Positions 29,051-38,705 of a DNA stretch of 64,000 nt are shown here, one piece after another (within the stretch, counting starts at the first letter, position 1; each line of letters begins with the position of its first letter). Origin of the DNA: Bordetella genomosp. 7 (GTDB lineage Bacteria; Pseudomonadota; Gammaproteobacteria; Burkholderiales; Burkholderiaceae_B); NCBI RefSeq assembly GCF_002261265.1, contig NZ_NEVK01000003.1:682001-746000 (forward strand). The letters are read 5' to 3'. Made by a program: the position numbers and the translations under genes. The notes beneath the pieces were generated by a model. That model saw only the letters and a program-made list of their open reading frames with translations. It was not told the DNA's origin and ran no database searches.

Positions 29051-29692
29051 ATGAGCCAACTTCGCCTGGGCGATACCGCCCCTGATTTCGAGCAAAAATC
29101 CTCGATTGGTCCGATTCGTTTTTATGAATACCTGGGCGACAGCTGGGGCGTGCTGTTTTCGCACCCCGCGGATTTCACCCCCGTATGCACCACCGAGCTG
29201 GGCTATACCGCCAAGCTTGCCGACGAATTCGCCAAGCGCAACGTGAAGGTGCTTGCGCTGTCGGTGGACGGCGTCGACTCGCATACCCAATGGATTGACG
29301 ACATCAACGACACGCAATCCACGACGGTGAATTTTCCCATCATTGCCGACGAAGACCGCAAGGTGTCCGAGCTGTACGACATGATTCACCCCAACGCCAG
29401 CGCCACGGCCACCGTGCGCTCGGTGTTTGTCATCGACCCCGCCAAGAAGGTGCGCCTGATCATCACGTACCCGGCCAGCACGGGGCGCAACTTCAATGAA
29501 ATCCTGCGCGTCATCGATTCGCTGCAACTGACCGACAGCCACAGTGTCGCGACTCCGGTGAACTGGGAAGACGGCGATGACGTCATCATCGTGCCTTCGC
29601 TGAAGGACGAAGAAGTCATCAAGCAGAAGTTCCCGAAGGGCTACAAGGCCGTGCGCCCGTACCTGCGCATTACGCCACAGCCGAATAAGTAA
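29051..29692 (+). CDS. 1-Cys peroxiredoxin (Prx6/LsfA-type)
   Basis: A 213-residue thiol peroxidase that reduces peroxides. The peroxidatic site DFTPVCTTELG puts Cys46 and Thr43 in the expected places (PxxxTxxC). The N-terminus LRLGDTAPDFEQKSSIG and the long C-terminal domain (about 165-213, with KGYKAVRPYLRIT) fit the Prx6 class; no resolving Cys of the AhpC type is visible. In pseudomonads the homologue LsfA responds to sulfate starvation, which fits its place directly before the sulfate uptake genes. GGAGA SD; terminator follows. Confidence 0.9.
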   Translation: MSQLRLGDTAPDFEQKSSIGPIRFYEYLGDSWGVLFSHPADFTPVCTTELGYTAKLADEFAKRNVKVLALSVDGVDSHTQWIDDINDTQSTTVNFPIIADEDRKVSELYDMIHPNASATATVRSVFVIDPAKKVRLIITYPASTGRNFNEILRVIDSLQLTDSHSVATPVNWEDGDDVIIVPSLKDEEVIKQKFPKGYKAVRPYLRITPQPNK

Positions 29693-29742
29693 ATTACCCG
29701 GGCGCGGACGGCCTACTCGCCGCTCGCGCCAGGTGCCGCTTG

Positions 29743-29770
29743 CCGCGCCCTTCAGGCGCGGTTTTTTTTG
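29743..29770 (+). terminator. Rho-independent terminator after the peroxiredoxin gene
   Basis: A GC-rich stem (CCGCGCC with GGCGCGG, CTTCA loop) is followed by eight T. It separates the peroxiredoxin transcript from the sulfate operon. Confidence 0.85.
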
Positions 29771-29890
29771 GGGTGCCGGTTGGCGCCTTATGCCCACAAG
29801 CGATGAGCAACCAAAAAATGATTCGTTCTATTTAGGCCTTGCAGCCCGCAAACTTGCCTGCATTGCACATAAATATGGGAATGCCGCAGC

Positions 29891-30910
29891 ATGTTTGCCA
29901 AAAAGAACGCCTGGATCGCACTGGCTACGCTGGCCGCCGCTTTTGTGCTGGGCTTGCCTGCGCAGGCGCAATCTTCTCTGACGCTGCTGAATGTCTCGTA
30001 CGATCCCACGCGCGAGTTGTACCGCGAAGTGGATGCGGCATTCGCCAAGGCGTACAAAGAAAAATCCGGCGTCGATGTCCGTATCCGCCAGTCGCATGGG
30101 GGATCGGGCAAGCAGGCCAGGTCGGTCATCGACGGCCTGGATGCCGACGTGGTGACGCTGGCGCTGGCCTACGACATCGATGCCATCGCTGCCCGCGGGC
30201 TGCTGCCTTCGGATTGGCAAAGCCGCCTGCCGCGCAACAGCTCGCCCTATACGTCGACCATCGTATTTCTGGTGCGCAAAGGCAATCCCAAGCAGATTCA
30301 CGATTGGGGCGACCTGGTCAAGGACGGGGTGGAAGTGATCACGCCCAACCCCAAGACCTCGGGTGGAGCCCGCTGGAACTATCTGGCCGCGTGGGCCTAT
30401 GCGCTGCAGCGCGGCAATGGCAGCGAGGCGGAGGCGAAGGCGTTCGTGGCCGAGCTGTTCCGTCACGTGCCGGTGCTGGACACCGGCGCGCGCGGCGCCA
30501 CCACCACGTTCGTGGAGCGTGGCGTGGGAGACGTGCTGCTCGCCTGGGAAAACGAGGCGTTCCTGGCACAGAAAGAACTGGGCCCGGACAAGTTCGACAT
30601 TGTCGTGCCGTCGCTGTCCATTCTTGCCGAGCCCCCCGTGGCCATCGTGGACCAGAACGTCGATCGCAAAGGCACTCGCGAACTGGCCCAGGCCTATCTG
30701 GAATTCCTGTACACGCCGCAAGCGCAGGAAATCATCGCCCGCAACTACTACCGTCCGAGCGACGCACAGGCCGCGTCGCGGTTTGCCGGGCAGTTTCCGC
30801 AAGTGAAACTGGTGACCATCGACGATGCGATCTTCGGCGGCTGGCAGAAGGCGCAACAGACGCACTTTAACGATGGCGGGACGTTCGACCAGATCTACCA
30901 GCCCAAATAA
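29891..30910 (+). CDS. sbp: periplasmic sulfate-binding protein
   Basis: A 339-residue secreted binding protein. The signal peptide is 1-26 (ends LPAQA). The mature protein starts [20 protein letters not shown], has [17 protein letters not shown], then [16 protein letters not shown], which are sulfate ligand-contact motifs of Sbp/CysP. First gene of sbp-cysT-cysW-cysA-cysH-cysD-cysN. A weak GGGA SD precedes the ATG. The 120-bp upstream region is AT-richer than its surroundings and may hold a CysB-type site, but none could be defined. Confidence 0.94.
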   Translation: MFAKKNAWIALATLAAAFVLGLPAQAQSSLTLLNVSYDPTRELYREVDAAFAKAYKEKSGVDVRIRQSHGGSGKQARSVIDGLDADVVTLALAYDIDAIAARGLLPSDWQSRLPRNSSPYTSTIVFLVRKGNPKQIHDWGDLVKDGVEVITPNPKTSGGARWNYLAAWAYALQRGNGSEAEAKAFVAELFRHVPVLDTGARGATTTFVERGVGDVLLAWENEAFLAQKELGPDKFDIVVPSLSILAEPPVAIVDQNVDRKGTRELAQAYLEFLYTPQAQEIIARNYYRPSDAQAASRFAGQFPQVKLVTIDDAIFGGWQKAQQTHFNDGGTFDQIYQPK

Positions 30911-30914
30911 CCGC

Positions 30915-31811
30915 ATGGCAGATATGGCGACCATGAGCAACGGCACCTTTGCGGCAGGAGCGGCGCCCCTTGCCCGTCGACATAAACGGCCAGGCGTCCT
31001 GCCGGGCTTCGGGCTTTCGATGGGATATGCGGTGCTGTACTTGAGCCTGCTCGTGTTGATTCCGCTGGCATCGTTGCCGCTCAAGAGCGCGGGCCTGGGC
31101 TGGGACGGCTTCTGGGCTACGGTTACCGCGCCGCGGGTCGTGGCTTCGTATCGTCTTACGTTCGGCGCGGCCTTGCTGGCCGCGCTGGTGAACCTGGTGT
31201 TCGGCCTGCTGGTGGCGTGGGTGCTGGTGCGCTACCGGTTTCCGGGCAAGAAGATCGTCGATGCGCTGGTGGACCTGCCATTTGCGTTGCCTACTGCGGT
31301 GGCCGGCATCGCCCTGACGGCCCTGTATGCGAAGAATGGCTGGCTGGGCGGGCCGCTGGAATCGTGGCTGGGCATCAAGGTGGCTTTCACGCCGGTGGGT
31401 ATCGTCGTAGCCCTGATCTTTATCGGCATCCCGTTCGTGGTGCGCACTGTGCAGCCTGTGCTCGAAGACGTGGAGCGCGAACTCGAAGAGGCCGCCTCCA
31501 GCCTGGGGGCAAGCCGCTGGCAGGTGATACGCCGTGTGCTGCTGCCCACGCTGATGCCGGCGATGCTGACGGGTTTCGCCCTGGCGTTCGCGCGGGCCGT
31601 GGGCGAGTACGGGTCAGTGGTTTTCATTGCCGGCAACCGTCCCATGGTTTCGGAAATCACGCCGCTGCTTATCATCGCGAAACTCGAGCAGTTCGACTAT
31701 GCCGGGGCTGCCGCGATCGCGACCGTGATGCTGGTGTTTTCCTTCGCGCTGCTGCTGCTGATCAACTTGCTGCAGGGATGGCAGGCGCGCCGCGGCGGGA
31801 GGCCGGCATGA
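30915..31811 (+). CDS. cysT: sulfate ABC transporter permease CysT
   Basis: A 298-residue inner-membrane permease (also called CysU) with six TM helices and the EAA loop [21 protein letters not shown] that contacts Cys[22 protein letters not shown] forms TM1 in part. Three ATGs (30915, 30924, 30933) are possible; the first, 4 bp after the sbp stop, is listed. Its stop overlaps the cysW ATG. Confidence 0.94.
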   Translation: MADMATMSNGTFAAGAAPLARRHKRPGVLPGFGLSMGYAVLYLSLLVLIPLASLPLKSAGLGWDGFWATVTAPRVVASYRLTFGAALLAALVNLVFGLLVAWVLVRYRFPGKKIVDALVDLPFALPTAVAGIALTALYAKNGWLGGPLESWLGIKVAFTPVGIVVALIFIGIPFVVRTVQPVLEDVERELEEAASSLGASRWQVIRRVLLPTLMPAMLTGFALAFARAVGEYGSVVFIAGNRPMVSEITPLLIIAKLEQFDYAGAAAIATVMLVFSFALLLLINLLQGWQARRGGRPA

Positions 31812-32722
31812 ACACGCTTATGTCTGCAGGCCCGGGCCTGCCCGACCACCTGACCGAGCCGCGCTGGGTGCGCGGCGTGGTGCTGGCGTTGGCGCTGGGC
31901 TTCCTGGCCCTGTTCCAGCTGGCGCCGTTGGCGGCGGTGTTTGCCGAGGCTTTCAAGAAAGGCTGGGAGCTGTACCTGGCTGCCATCACCGAACCCGATG
32001 CCTGGAGCGCGATCAAGCTGACTCTGTGGGTGGCGGCGGTGGCGCTGCCGGTGAACCTGGTGTTCGGCGTCGCAGCGGCCTGGGCGATCACCAAATTCCA
32101 GTTTCGGGGCAAGCAGTTCCTGATCACGCTGATAGACCTGCCGTTTTCCGTGTCGCCGGTCGTGGCGGGGCTGGTGTTCGTGTTGTTGTTCGGAGCACAG
32201 GGTTGGCTGGGCGACTGGCTGCAACAACACGATCTGAAGATCGTGTACGCCGTGTCCGGCGTGGTGCTGGCCACGTTGTTCGTGACGTTTCCGTTCATCG
32301 CGCGCGAACTGATTCCGCTGATGCAGGCGCAGGGCAGCGAGGAAGAACAGGCCGCGCTGACGCTGGGCGCGGGCGGCTGGCAGATTTTCTGGCGCGTCAC
32401 GCTGCCGAATATCAAGTGGGGCCTGTTGTATGGGGCGATCCTGTGCAATGCGCGTGCCATGGGCGAGTTCGGCGCGGTATCGGTGGTGTCCGGCCACATA
32501 CGCGGCCTGACCAACACGATGACACTGCACGTCGAGATTCTATACAACGAATACCAGTTCTCCGCGGCTTTTGCGGTGGCGTCGCTGCTGGCCCTGCTGG
32601 CGCTGGTGACGCTGCTGATCAAGAACCTGGTGGAGTGGCGCAGCGCCCGGCCGGATATGGCCGATGCGCCGCTCGAAGCGGGCGCCGTGCCCGCGCCGCT
32701 GGCCCGGCCCGCGGCCGCATGA
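31808..32722 (+). CDS. cysW: sulfate ABC transporter permease CysW
   Basis: A 304-residue partner permease to CysT. Six TM helices, an EAA loop [22 protein letters not shown], and the C-terminal part [23 protein letters not shown] in part, diagnostic of CysW. The tail (about 280-304) is Ala/Pro-rich. Translation is coupled to cysT by an ATGA overlap. Confidence 0.95.
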   Translation: MNTLMSAGPGLPDHLTEPRWVRGVVLALALGFLALFQLAPLAAVFAEAFKKGWELYLAAITEPDAWSAIKLTLWVAAVALPVNLVFGVAAAWAITKFQFRGKQFLITLIDLPFSVSPVVAGLVFVLLFGAQGWLGDWLQQHDLKIVYAVSGVVLATLFVTFPFIARELIPLMQAQGSEEEQAALTLGAGGWQIFWRVTLPNIKWGLLYGAILCNARAMGEFGAVSVVSGHIRGLTNTMTLHVEILYNEYQFSAAFAVASLLALLALVTLLIKNLVEWRSARPDMADAPLEAGAVPAPLARPAAA

Positions 32723-32736
32723 GGGAGTTGCTTCGC

Positions 32737-33801
32737 ATGAGTATCGAAGTCAGGAATCTGTCGCGTCGCTTCGGCGATTTCCGTGCGCTGGATGATGTGT
32801 CGCTGCATATCGAAACCGGTGAACTGGTTGCCTTGCTCGGCCCGTCGGGATGTGGCAAGACCACCTTGCTGCGCATCATCGCCGGCCTGGAAACCGCCGA
32901 CAGCGGCAGCGTATTGTTTGGCGGCGAAGATGCCACCGGCGTGGATGTGCGGCATCGGCAAGTGGGTTTCGTGTTCCAGCACTATGCGCTGTTCAGGCAC
33001 CTGACAGTGTTCGAGAACGTGGCCTTCGGCCTGCGCGTGAAACCGCGGGCCACCCGCCCGTCCGAGGCACAGATACGCGCCAAGGTGCATGAGTTGCTGG
33101 GCCTGGTGCAGCTCGACTGGCTGTCCGACCGGTATCCCGCGCAGCTGTCGGGCGGGCAGCGCCAGCGCATTGCCCTGGCGCGTGCGCTGGCGGTCGAGCC
33201 ACGCGTGCTGCTGCTGGACGAGCCGTTCGGCGCGCTCGACGCCAAGGTGCGCAAAGAGCTGCGCCGCTGGCTGCGGCGCCTGCATGATGAATTGCACGTG
33301 GCCAGCGTGTTCGTGACGCATGATCAGGAAGAGGCGCTGGAGGTGGCCGACCGGGTAGTGTTGATGAACGCCGGCCGCATCGAGCAGGTGGGCACGCCTC
33401 GCGAGGTCTGGGAATCGCCAGCCACGCCGTTCGTGTACGGATTCCTGGGAGACGTCAATCAATTCAACGGCCACGCCAGCCACGGCGTCTGGCGCGCCCA
33501 CGGCATTGAGCTGCCGGCGCCGCACCTGATGCAGCCCGAGCATTGCCCGGCCGTCGCCTATGTGCGGCCGCACGAGATCGATCTGGCGCGCGACGGCGGG
33601 CCTGGCCGGGGGATTCCGGTGCGTCTGCAGCATGCCTACCTGGCCGGCCCGAGCGCGCATCTCGAGCTGGAGCGCGAGGACATGCAGGCCGTTATCGAAG
33701 CGCAGGTGCCCGAGCACCTGTACCGTGAACTCAACCTGAAAGAAGGCGAACGCCTGCTGGCCCGGCCCCGCCGCGCACGCATATTCGCCGCACAGCCATG
33801 A
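32737..33801 (+). CDS. cysA: sulfate/thiosulfate import ATP-binding protein CysA
   Basis: A 354-residue ABC ATPase. Walker [10 protein letters not shown], signature [15 protein letters not shown], Walker [14 protein letters not shown] and a C-terminal TOBE-like regulatory domain (about 240-354) are present. The start at 32737 is chosen for its GGGAG SD 9 bp upstream; an in-frame ATG at 32719 overlaps the cysW stop and would add six residues. Its stop overlaps the cysH ATG. Confidence 0.95.
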   Translation: MSIEVRNLSRRFGDFRALDDVSLHIETGELVALLGPSGCGKTTLLRIIAGLETADSGSVLFGGEDATGVDVRHRQVGFVFQHYALFRHLTVFENVAFGLRVKPRATRPSEAQIRAKVHELLGLVQLDWLSDRYPAQLSGGQRQRIALARALAVEPRVLLLDEPFGALDAKVRKELRRWLRRLHDELHVASVFVTHDQEEALEVADRVVLMNAGRIEQVGTPREVWESPATPFVYGFLGDVNQFNGHASHGVWRAHGIELPAPHLMQPEHCPAVAYVRPHEIDLARDGGPGRGIPVRLQHAYLAGPSAHLELEREDMQAVIEAQVPEHLYRELNLKEGERLLARPRRARIFAAQP

Positions 33802-34550
33802 CGACATCCGACACGTCTATGACACCCGCCCTGGCAAAGCGATGGGACGCGCTGCGCGCGCGCCTGGCCGACATTGCCCGAGAATACCCTGATGCGGCAC
33901 TGGCCTCGTCGCTGGCCGCCGAAGATATGCTGCTCACGCACGCCATCTACGACAGCGGAATCGCACTGGAGGTTTTCACCCTGGATACGGGCCGCCTGCA
34001 TGCCGAGACGCTGGGCATGCTTGATGTGGTGCACGCCCGCTACGGGCGGGCGGTCACGGTGTACCGCCCTGACGAGTCGGCCGTGCAGGCCCACGTGCAG
34101 GCGCACGGCGCCTATGCGTTCTACGAAAGCGTCGAACTGCGCAAGGCATGCTGCCAGATCCGCAAGGTAGAACCCCTGACGCGCGCGCTGGCCGGCCGCG
34201 GCGCCTGGATAACGGGGCAGCGCAGGGCGCAGGCCGCCACGCGCGGCGAACTGCCCGAGCAAGAACACGACGCGGTGTTCGGGCTGCAAAAGTTCAACCC
34301 CCTGGCGGCATGGAGCGAGGACGATGTCTGGCAGGCCATCCGCGCGCTGGGCATTGCCTACAACCCCCTGCACGACCAGGGCTATCCGTCGATAGGGTGC
34401 GAGCCCTGTACGCGAGCCGTCCGCCCGGGCGAAGACGTGCGCGCGGGGCGGTGGTGGTGGGAATCATCGAGCTCTAAAGAATGCGGCCTGCACGCAGGCA
34501 ATCGCGTCATCCCCGTGGCCGTCGAGCCCACGCACGCAGCTTCTGTGTAA
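33798..34550 (+). CDS. cysH: adenosine 5'-phosphosulfate (APS) reductase
   Basis: A 250-residue reductase of assimilatory sulfate reduction, forming sulfite with thioredoxin. The [4Fe-4S] ligands typical of APS reductases are present: Cys118-Cys119 and Cys201-x-x-Cys204, with the catalytic Cys229 in KECGLH. PAPS reductases of the E. coli type lack the four cluster cysteines, so APS is the expected substrate. This agrees with cysN lacking a CysC kinase domain. ATGA overlap with cysA joins transport to reduction. Confidence 0.93.
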   Translation: MTTSDTSMTPALAKRWDALRARLADIAREYPDAALASSLAAEDMLLTHAIYDSGIALEVFTLDTGRLHAETLGMLDVVHARYGRAVTVYRPDESAVQAHVQAHGAYAFYESVELRKACCQIRKVEPLTRALAGRGAWITGQRRAQAATRGELPEQEHDAVFGLQKFNPLAAWSEDDVWQAIRALGIAYNPLHDQGYPSIGCEPCTRAVRPGEDVRAGRWWWESSSSKECGLHAGNRVIPVAVEPTHAASV

Positions 34551-34560
34551 AGGAAGGAAT

Positions 34561-35469
34561 ATGTCTGTTGTGATCAATCGCAGCCACCTGGATTGGCTCG
34601 AATCCGAAGCGATCTACATTCTGCGCGAAGTGGCAGCCGAGTGCAGCAAGCCCGTCCTGCTGTTTTCGGGCGGCAAGGATTCGGTGGTATTGCTGCGGCT
34701 TGCCGAGAAGGCGTTTCGTCCGGGCAGGTTTCCATTTCCGCTCATGCATATCGACACCGGCCACAACTACGACGAAGTGATCGCGTTTCGCGACCGACGC
34801 GCGGCAGAGCTGGGCGAAACCCTTCTGGTGCGCAGCGTCGAGGACTCGATCCGGCGCGGCAGCGTGGTGCTGCGGCGCGCGACCGATTCGCGCAACGCCG
34901 CGCAGGCCGTCACGCTGCTGGAAGCCATCGAAGAATTCGGCTTCGATGCCTGCATAGGCGGCGCGCGCCGCGACGAAGAGAAAGCGCGCGCCAAGGAGCG
35001 GATCTTTTCGTTTCGGGATGAGTTCGGGCAATGGGATCCGAAGGCCCAGCGTCCGGAACTGTGGAACCTCTTCAATACCCGGGTTCACCAGGGCGAGAAC
35101 ATGCGCGTGTTCCCGATCTCGAACTGGACCGAGCTCGACGTATGGCAGTACATCCAGCGCGAGCAGCTTGCGTTGCCGTCCATTTACTACAGCCATCGTC
35201 GCGAGGTGGTGCGCCGCAACGGGCTGCTGGTGCCGGTGACGCCGCTCACGCCGCCGCGCGATGGCGAGCGGGTCGAGAGCCTGGCGGTGCGGTTCCGCAC
35301 CGTGGGCGACATTTCGTGCACCTGCCCCGTCGCATCCGACGCGGCCGACCCCACGGCCATCATCGCCGAGACCGCCGTCAGCGACATCACCGAGCGCGGC
35401 GCCACCCGCATGGATGACCAGACTTCCGAAGCCTCGATGGAGCGCCGCAAGAAAGAAGGCTATTTCTGA
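34561..35469 (+). CDS. cysD: sulfate adenylyltransferase subunit 2
   Basis: A 302-residue catalytic subunit of ATP sulfurylase, forming APS from ATP and sulfate. The PP-loop SGGKDS is at 36-41, HIDTGHNYDEVI follows near 64, and the C-terminal GDISCTCPV region is typical. It starts 10 bp after cysH with an AAGGAAG SD and is followed by its GTPase partner cysN. Confidence 0.96.
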   Translation: MSVVINRSHLDWLESEAIYILREVAAECSKPVLLFSGGKDSVVLLRLAEKAFRPGRFPFPLMHIDTGHNYDEVIAFRDRRAAELGETLLVRSVEDSIRRGSVVLRRATDSRNAAQAVTLLEAIEEFGFDACIGGARRDEEKARAKERIFSFRDEFGQWDPKAQRPELWNLFNTRVHQGENMRVFPISNWTELDVWQYIQREQLALPSIYYSHRREVVRRNGLLVPVTPLTPPRDGERVESLAVRFRTVGDISCTCPVASDAADPTAIIAETAVSDITERGATRMDDQTSEASMERRKKEGYF

Positions 35470-35495
35470 ACTGACTGAGCATCGGACTTATCACC

Positions 35496-36794
35496 ATGAA
35501 TGCTGTGAATGATTCTTTTCTTTCAGGCGCCGATAACGGCGTGTTGCGCCTGATCACCGCCGGCTCGGTCGATGACGGCAAATCCACCCTGATCGGCCGC
35601 CTGCTGTATGACAGCAAGGGCGTGTTTGCCGACCAGCTCGATGCGATCTCGCGCGCGAAATACAAACGCGTGGCGGGCGACGGCATCGACTTCGCCCTGT
35701 TGACCGACGGCCTGGAAGCCGAGCGCGAGCAGGGCATCACTATCGATGTCGCATACCGCTATTTTTCGACCCCGCTGCGCAAGTTCATCGTGGCCGACGC
35801 GCCGGGCCATGAGCAATACACGCGCAACATGGTCACCGGCGCTTCGACCGCCGATGCGGCCATCATCCTGATCGACGCCACCCGGGCCGCCGACGGCAAG
35901 CTGCTGCCGCAGACCAAGCGGCACAGCACCATCGCGCGCCTGCTCGGCATCCGGCACATTATCGTGGCGGTGAACAAGATGGACCTGCTGGACTGGGACA
36001 GCGCCGTGTTTGCACGGATCAGCGACGCCTATGCAGAACTTGCGCGGCGTCTGGATATCTCGCGGTTCCATGTGCTGCCGCTGTCGGCGCTGGAAGGCGA
36101 CAACGTCGTCCACGCGTCGCCGCGCACACCCTGGTATGACGGGCCGCCGCTGCTCAGCCTGCTGGAGCAACTGGGCGTGGAAGATTCCGCGGCGGCAGGG
36201 CCGTTGCGCTTTCCGGTGCAGTGGGTGGCCCGCCATGGCGGCGACGGCCCCGACGATTTCCGGGGATACGCCGGCCGCGTGGCCAGCGGGACATTGCGGC
36301 CCGGTGACGAGATCGTTGTGCAGCCCTCGGGCGTCACGGCGCGCGTACAGGAAGTCCTGGCCTTCGACCGCAGCGTCGCGGCCGCGGTGGCGGGCGATTC
36401 CGTCACCGTGGTGCTCGACCGCGACGTGGACGTGTCGCGCGGCGATGTGCTGTCGCACGCCGATGCCCCTGCGCGGGTGGCGCGGGCGTTCGAGGCGGAA
36501 CTGTGCTGGCTGGATGGGCAGGCGTTGAATCCCGCGCGCAGGTACCTGCTCAAGCACGGCACCCGGCTGACGTCGGCAAAGGTCCGCGAAGTGCTGTCGC
36601 AGCGAGATATCCATGAGCTGCAGGAAGTCGCCAATGCAACCGGCATGCTGACCATGAACGACATCGGCCGCGTCACGCTGGTGACGCGCGAGGCGCTGGC
36701 ATTGGACAGCTATGCGGACGCCCCGGCCACCGGCGCCTTTATCCTGATCGACGAGGCCACGCACCAGACCGCCGCGGCAGGCATGGTGCGGTAG
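35496..36794 (+). CDS. cysN: sulfate adenylyltransferase subunit 1 (GTPase)
   Basis: A 432-residue GTPase that drives APS formation by CysD. G1 GSVDDGKST is at 23-31, G3 DAPGHEQY near 99-106, and G4 NKMD near 155. EF-Tu-like domains 2 and 3 follow. The C-terminus ends without an APS kinase (CysC) domain, so PAPS is not made by this protein; this fits the APS-reductase form of CysH. Last gene of the sulfate run. Confidence 0.95.
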   Translation: MNAVNDSFLSGADNGVLRLITAGSVDDGKSTLIGRLLYDSKGVFADQLDAISRAKYKRVAGDGIDFALLTDGLEAEREQGITIDVAYRYFSTPLRKFIVADAPGHEQYTRNMVTGASTADAAIILIDATRAADGKLLPQTKRHSTIARLLGIRHIIVAVNKMDLLDWDSAVFARISDAYAELARRLDISRFHVLPLSALEGDNVVHASPRTPWYDGPPLLSLLEQLGVEDSAAAGPLRFPVQWVARHGGDGPDDFRGYAGRVASGTLRPGDEIVVQPSGVTARVQEVLAFDRSVAAAVAGDSVTVVLDRDVDVSRGDVLSHADAPARVARAFEAELCWLDGQALNPARRYLLKHGTRLTSAKVREVLSQRDIHELQEVANATGMLTMNDIGRVTLVTREALALDSYADAPATGAFILIDEATHQTAAAGMVR

Positions 36795-36940
36795 GGCGGC
36801 GCTGTTGTTTTTCGGCTAAACCCAACAGCCATGCGGGTTTACGGGGATTTAACCGGGGCCGGATCGATTTCCCCGGACGGGCGGCGCGTCTTGCGGTAAA
36901 GTGAGACGTCGCTTTTTCAGGGCATGGGGCTTGCCGGAAG

Positions 36941-36960
36941 TACTGGTTTTTTGTACAGTA
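36941..36960. promoter_or_regulatory. LexA-binding site (SOS box)
   Basis: TACTG-N10-CAGTA with the spacer GTTTTTTGTA, an exact match to the outer bases of the gammaproteobacterial SOS box (TACTG(TA)5CAGTA). It ends 5 bp before the ATG of the radical SAM gene, where bound LexA would block transcription or initiation. Confidence 0.75.
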
Positions 36961-36965
36961 CTTTC

Positions 36966-38237
36966 ATGCAACGCGCCAATCACGCTTTTTTCGCCGGTTC
37001 TGGGTCCCCGGCTGCCGCCCCCGCCGCCTCGCGCGGCCGGGGAGCGGTTACTAATGTGGCGCATCGGTTTCTTCAAACAGAGCGCACGCCCGCCGATGAC
37101 GGCTGGGCCGCCACCCACCTGCCGCCCGATAACCTTGAAGGCCAGGGCGACGCCACCCCCGATGTCACCGGCCAGGCCGGCTGCGCTACCGGCGCCGCCC
37201 CCGCGCGTCATATTCCCATCGCAGCGGAACCGCCCGTCCTGAAGACTTCGGTGCAGGCCGAGCAGGCGCGCAAGCTGCTGTCACGCAACGATTCACCCGA
37301 CATCCCCTTCGACGTGGCCGTCAACCCGTATCGGGGCTGCGAACACGGCTGTGTCTATTGCTATGCGCGCCCCACCCATGCCTATCTGGGCTATTCGCCC
37401 GGGCTGGACTTCGAAACCCGCCTGATCGCCAAGGCCAATGCGGTGGATGTGCTGCGGGCCGAACTGTCCCGGCCGGGCTACCGCGTGTCGCCTATCAACA
37501 TCGGTTCGGCCACCGACGTTTATCAGCCCATCGAACGCCAGTGGCAGTTGACGCGCGGCGTGCTCGAATTGCTGCTGCAAACGGGCCACCCGGCCACGCT
37601 GGTCACCAAGAACGCCCTGGTCGAACGCGACCTCGATTTGCTGCGGGCGCTGGCCGAACGGCGCCTGGTGACGGTCTACATCAGCATCACCACGCTCGAC
37701 ACCGACATGGCGCGCACGCTCGAGCCGCGTGCGTCCGCGCCGTGGCGGCGCGTACAAGCCGTGCGCACCCTGGCCAATGCCGGTGTGCCGGTGGGCGTCC
37801 TGGTGGCACCCGTCATTCCGTTCATCAACGACGAATCCCTCGAACACATTCTGCAAGAAGCCAGCCAGGCGGGCGCCTGTTATGCCAGCTATACGGTATT
37901 GCGGCTGCCCTGGGAAGTGCGGGCCGTGTTCGAAGAATGGCTGCAGGCCCATTTTCCCGATCGCGCCCAGCGCGTCCTGCATCGCATCGAAGATCTGCGC
38001 AATGGCCGGCGCAATGATCCCAATTTCGGCACCCGCATGCGCGGCACCGGCCTGTGGGCCGATCTGCTGCGCCAGCGCTTCGGCCTGGCCGTGCGCAAGC
38101 ACGGGCTCAACACTACCAGGCCGCAGTTGGCCACGCATTTGTTCCAGCCGCCCGTCGCCCCGGCCCTGACGGGCGCTGCCCGCGGGCAGGGGGGCGCACG
38201 GCCTGGCCATGCGCTGTCGCAGTTATCGCTATTCTGA
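36966..38237 (+). CDS. PA0069-type radical SAM protein (SplB-like)
   Basis: A 423-residue radical SAM enzyme. A variable 115-residue N-terminus is followed by the cluster motif C125-xxx-C129-xx-C132 in RGCEHGCVYCYARPTHAY, with LGYSPGLDFET next, and a TIM-barrel-like body. This matches the PA0069/Rv2578c family, related to spore photoproduct lyase. I recall P. aeruginosa PA0069 being in the LexA regulon, and a strong LexA box lies directly upstream here. Function is unknown but probably linked to DNA damage. An in-frame ATG at 36924 would put the box inside the gene and is not used. Confidence 0.85.
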   Translation: MQRANHAFFAGSGSPAAAPAASRGRGAVTNVAHRFLQTERTPADDGWAATHLPPDNLEGQGDATPDVTGQAGCATGAAPARHIPIAAEPPVLKTSVQAEQARKLLSRNDSPDIPFDVAVNPYRGCEHGCVYCYARPTHAYLGYSPGLDFETRLIAKANAVDVLRAELSRPGYRVSPINIGSATDVYQPIERQWQLTRGVLELLLQTGHPATLVTKNALVERDLDLLRALAERRLVTVYISITTLDTDMARTLEPRASAPWRRVQAVRTLANAGVPVGVLVAPVIPFINDESLEHILQEASQAGACYASYTVLRLPWEVRAVFEEWLQAHFPDRAQRVLHRIEDLRNGRRNDPNFGTRMRGTGLWADLLRQRFGLAVRKHGLNTTRPQLATHLFQPPVAPALTGAARGQGGARPGHALSQLSLF

Positions 38238-38248
38238 ACGGAGCTCTC

Positions 38249-38692
38249 ATGACCACCGCTACGCTTGTCACCGATTCTCTTGCGACGCTGCCGCCCTCAC
38301 GGCTGTCGGCCTGGGCGCCGCGCAGGCTGGCGCGCCGTGCCGCCGGCGCGCTGCGCCTGGCTTCCAAATGGCCGTTCTCGGCAAGCGGGCCGCGCACCGG
38401 CCACCCGGCAGCCCTGGCGCCTTCCCCTGCGATGGCCCGGCCGGCCGGCGTGGTGGCGCCGGCGCCTGCCGCCGGGCCTGCGGCAGGCGCCTTCGGGGTG
38501 CACGGCGCCGGCGTGCGCAGTGCCGACGCGCGCGGCCAGCAAGCCGCCCATAGCCAATCGCTGGATACGGCGGCGCAGGCTGCCTCGGCGGGCGTCCCGG
38601 TTCGCCAGATGGTAACGGACGTGCTGTTGGTTGCCATGTGGGCGGCGTTGATACCCGGCCTGATGTGGCTGGGCGCTGCCGCCGGGTTCTGA
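38249..38692 (+). CDS. small tail-anchored protein of unknown function, downstream of the SOS-box gene
   Basis: A 147-residue protein I do not recognise. Residues 1-110 are Ala/Pro/Arg-rich and low in complexity. Residues about 122-145 (QMVTDVLLVAMWAALIPG then LMWLGAAAGF) form one clear TM helix at the C-terminus. It starts 11 bp after the radical SAM stop, with a GGAG SD, so it is almost certainly co-transcribed under the LexA box. The only other gene-like feature is normal codon use. An SOS-induced membrane effector is possible but is speculation. Confidence 0.7.
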   Translation: MTTATLVTDSLATLPPSRLSAWAPRRLARRAAGALRLASKWPFSASGPRTGHPAALAPSPAMARPAGVVAPAPAAGPAAGAFGVHGAGVRSADARGQQAAHSQSLDTAAQAASAGVPVRQMVTDVLLVAMWAALIPGLMWLGAAAGF

Positions 38693-38705
38693 GGCGCCGA
38701 CGCGC

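Noticed and set aside
31762-33807. 681-codon minus-strand frame across cysW-cysA
   Set aside because: Antisense shadow; the plus-strand genes have full family motifs and coupled starts.
36801-36840. Inverted repeats after cysN (GCTGTTG/CAACAGC, AAACCC/GGGTTT) as a terminator
   Set aside because: The stems are short, overlap one another and have no T-run behind them.
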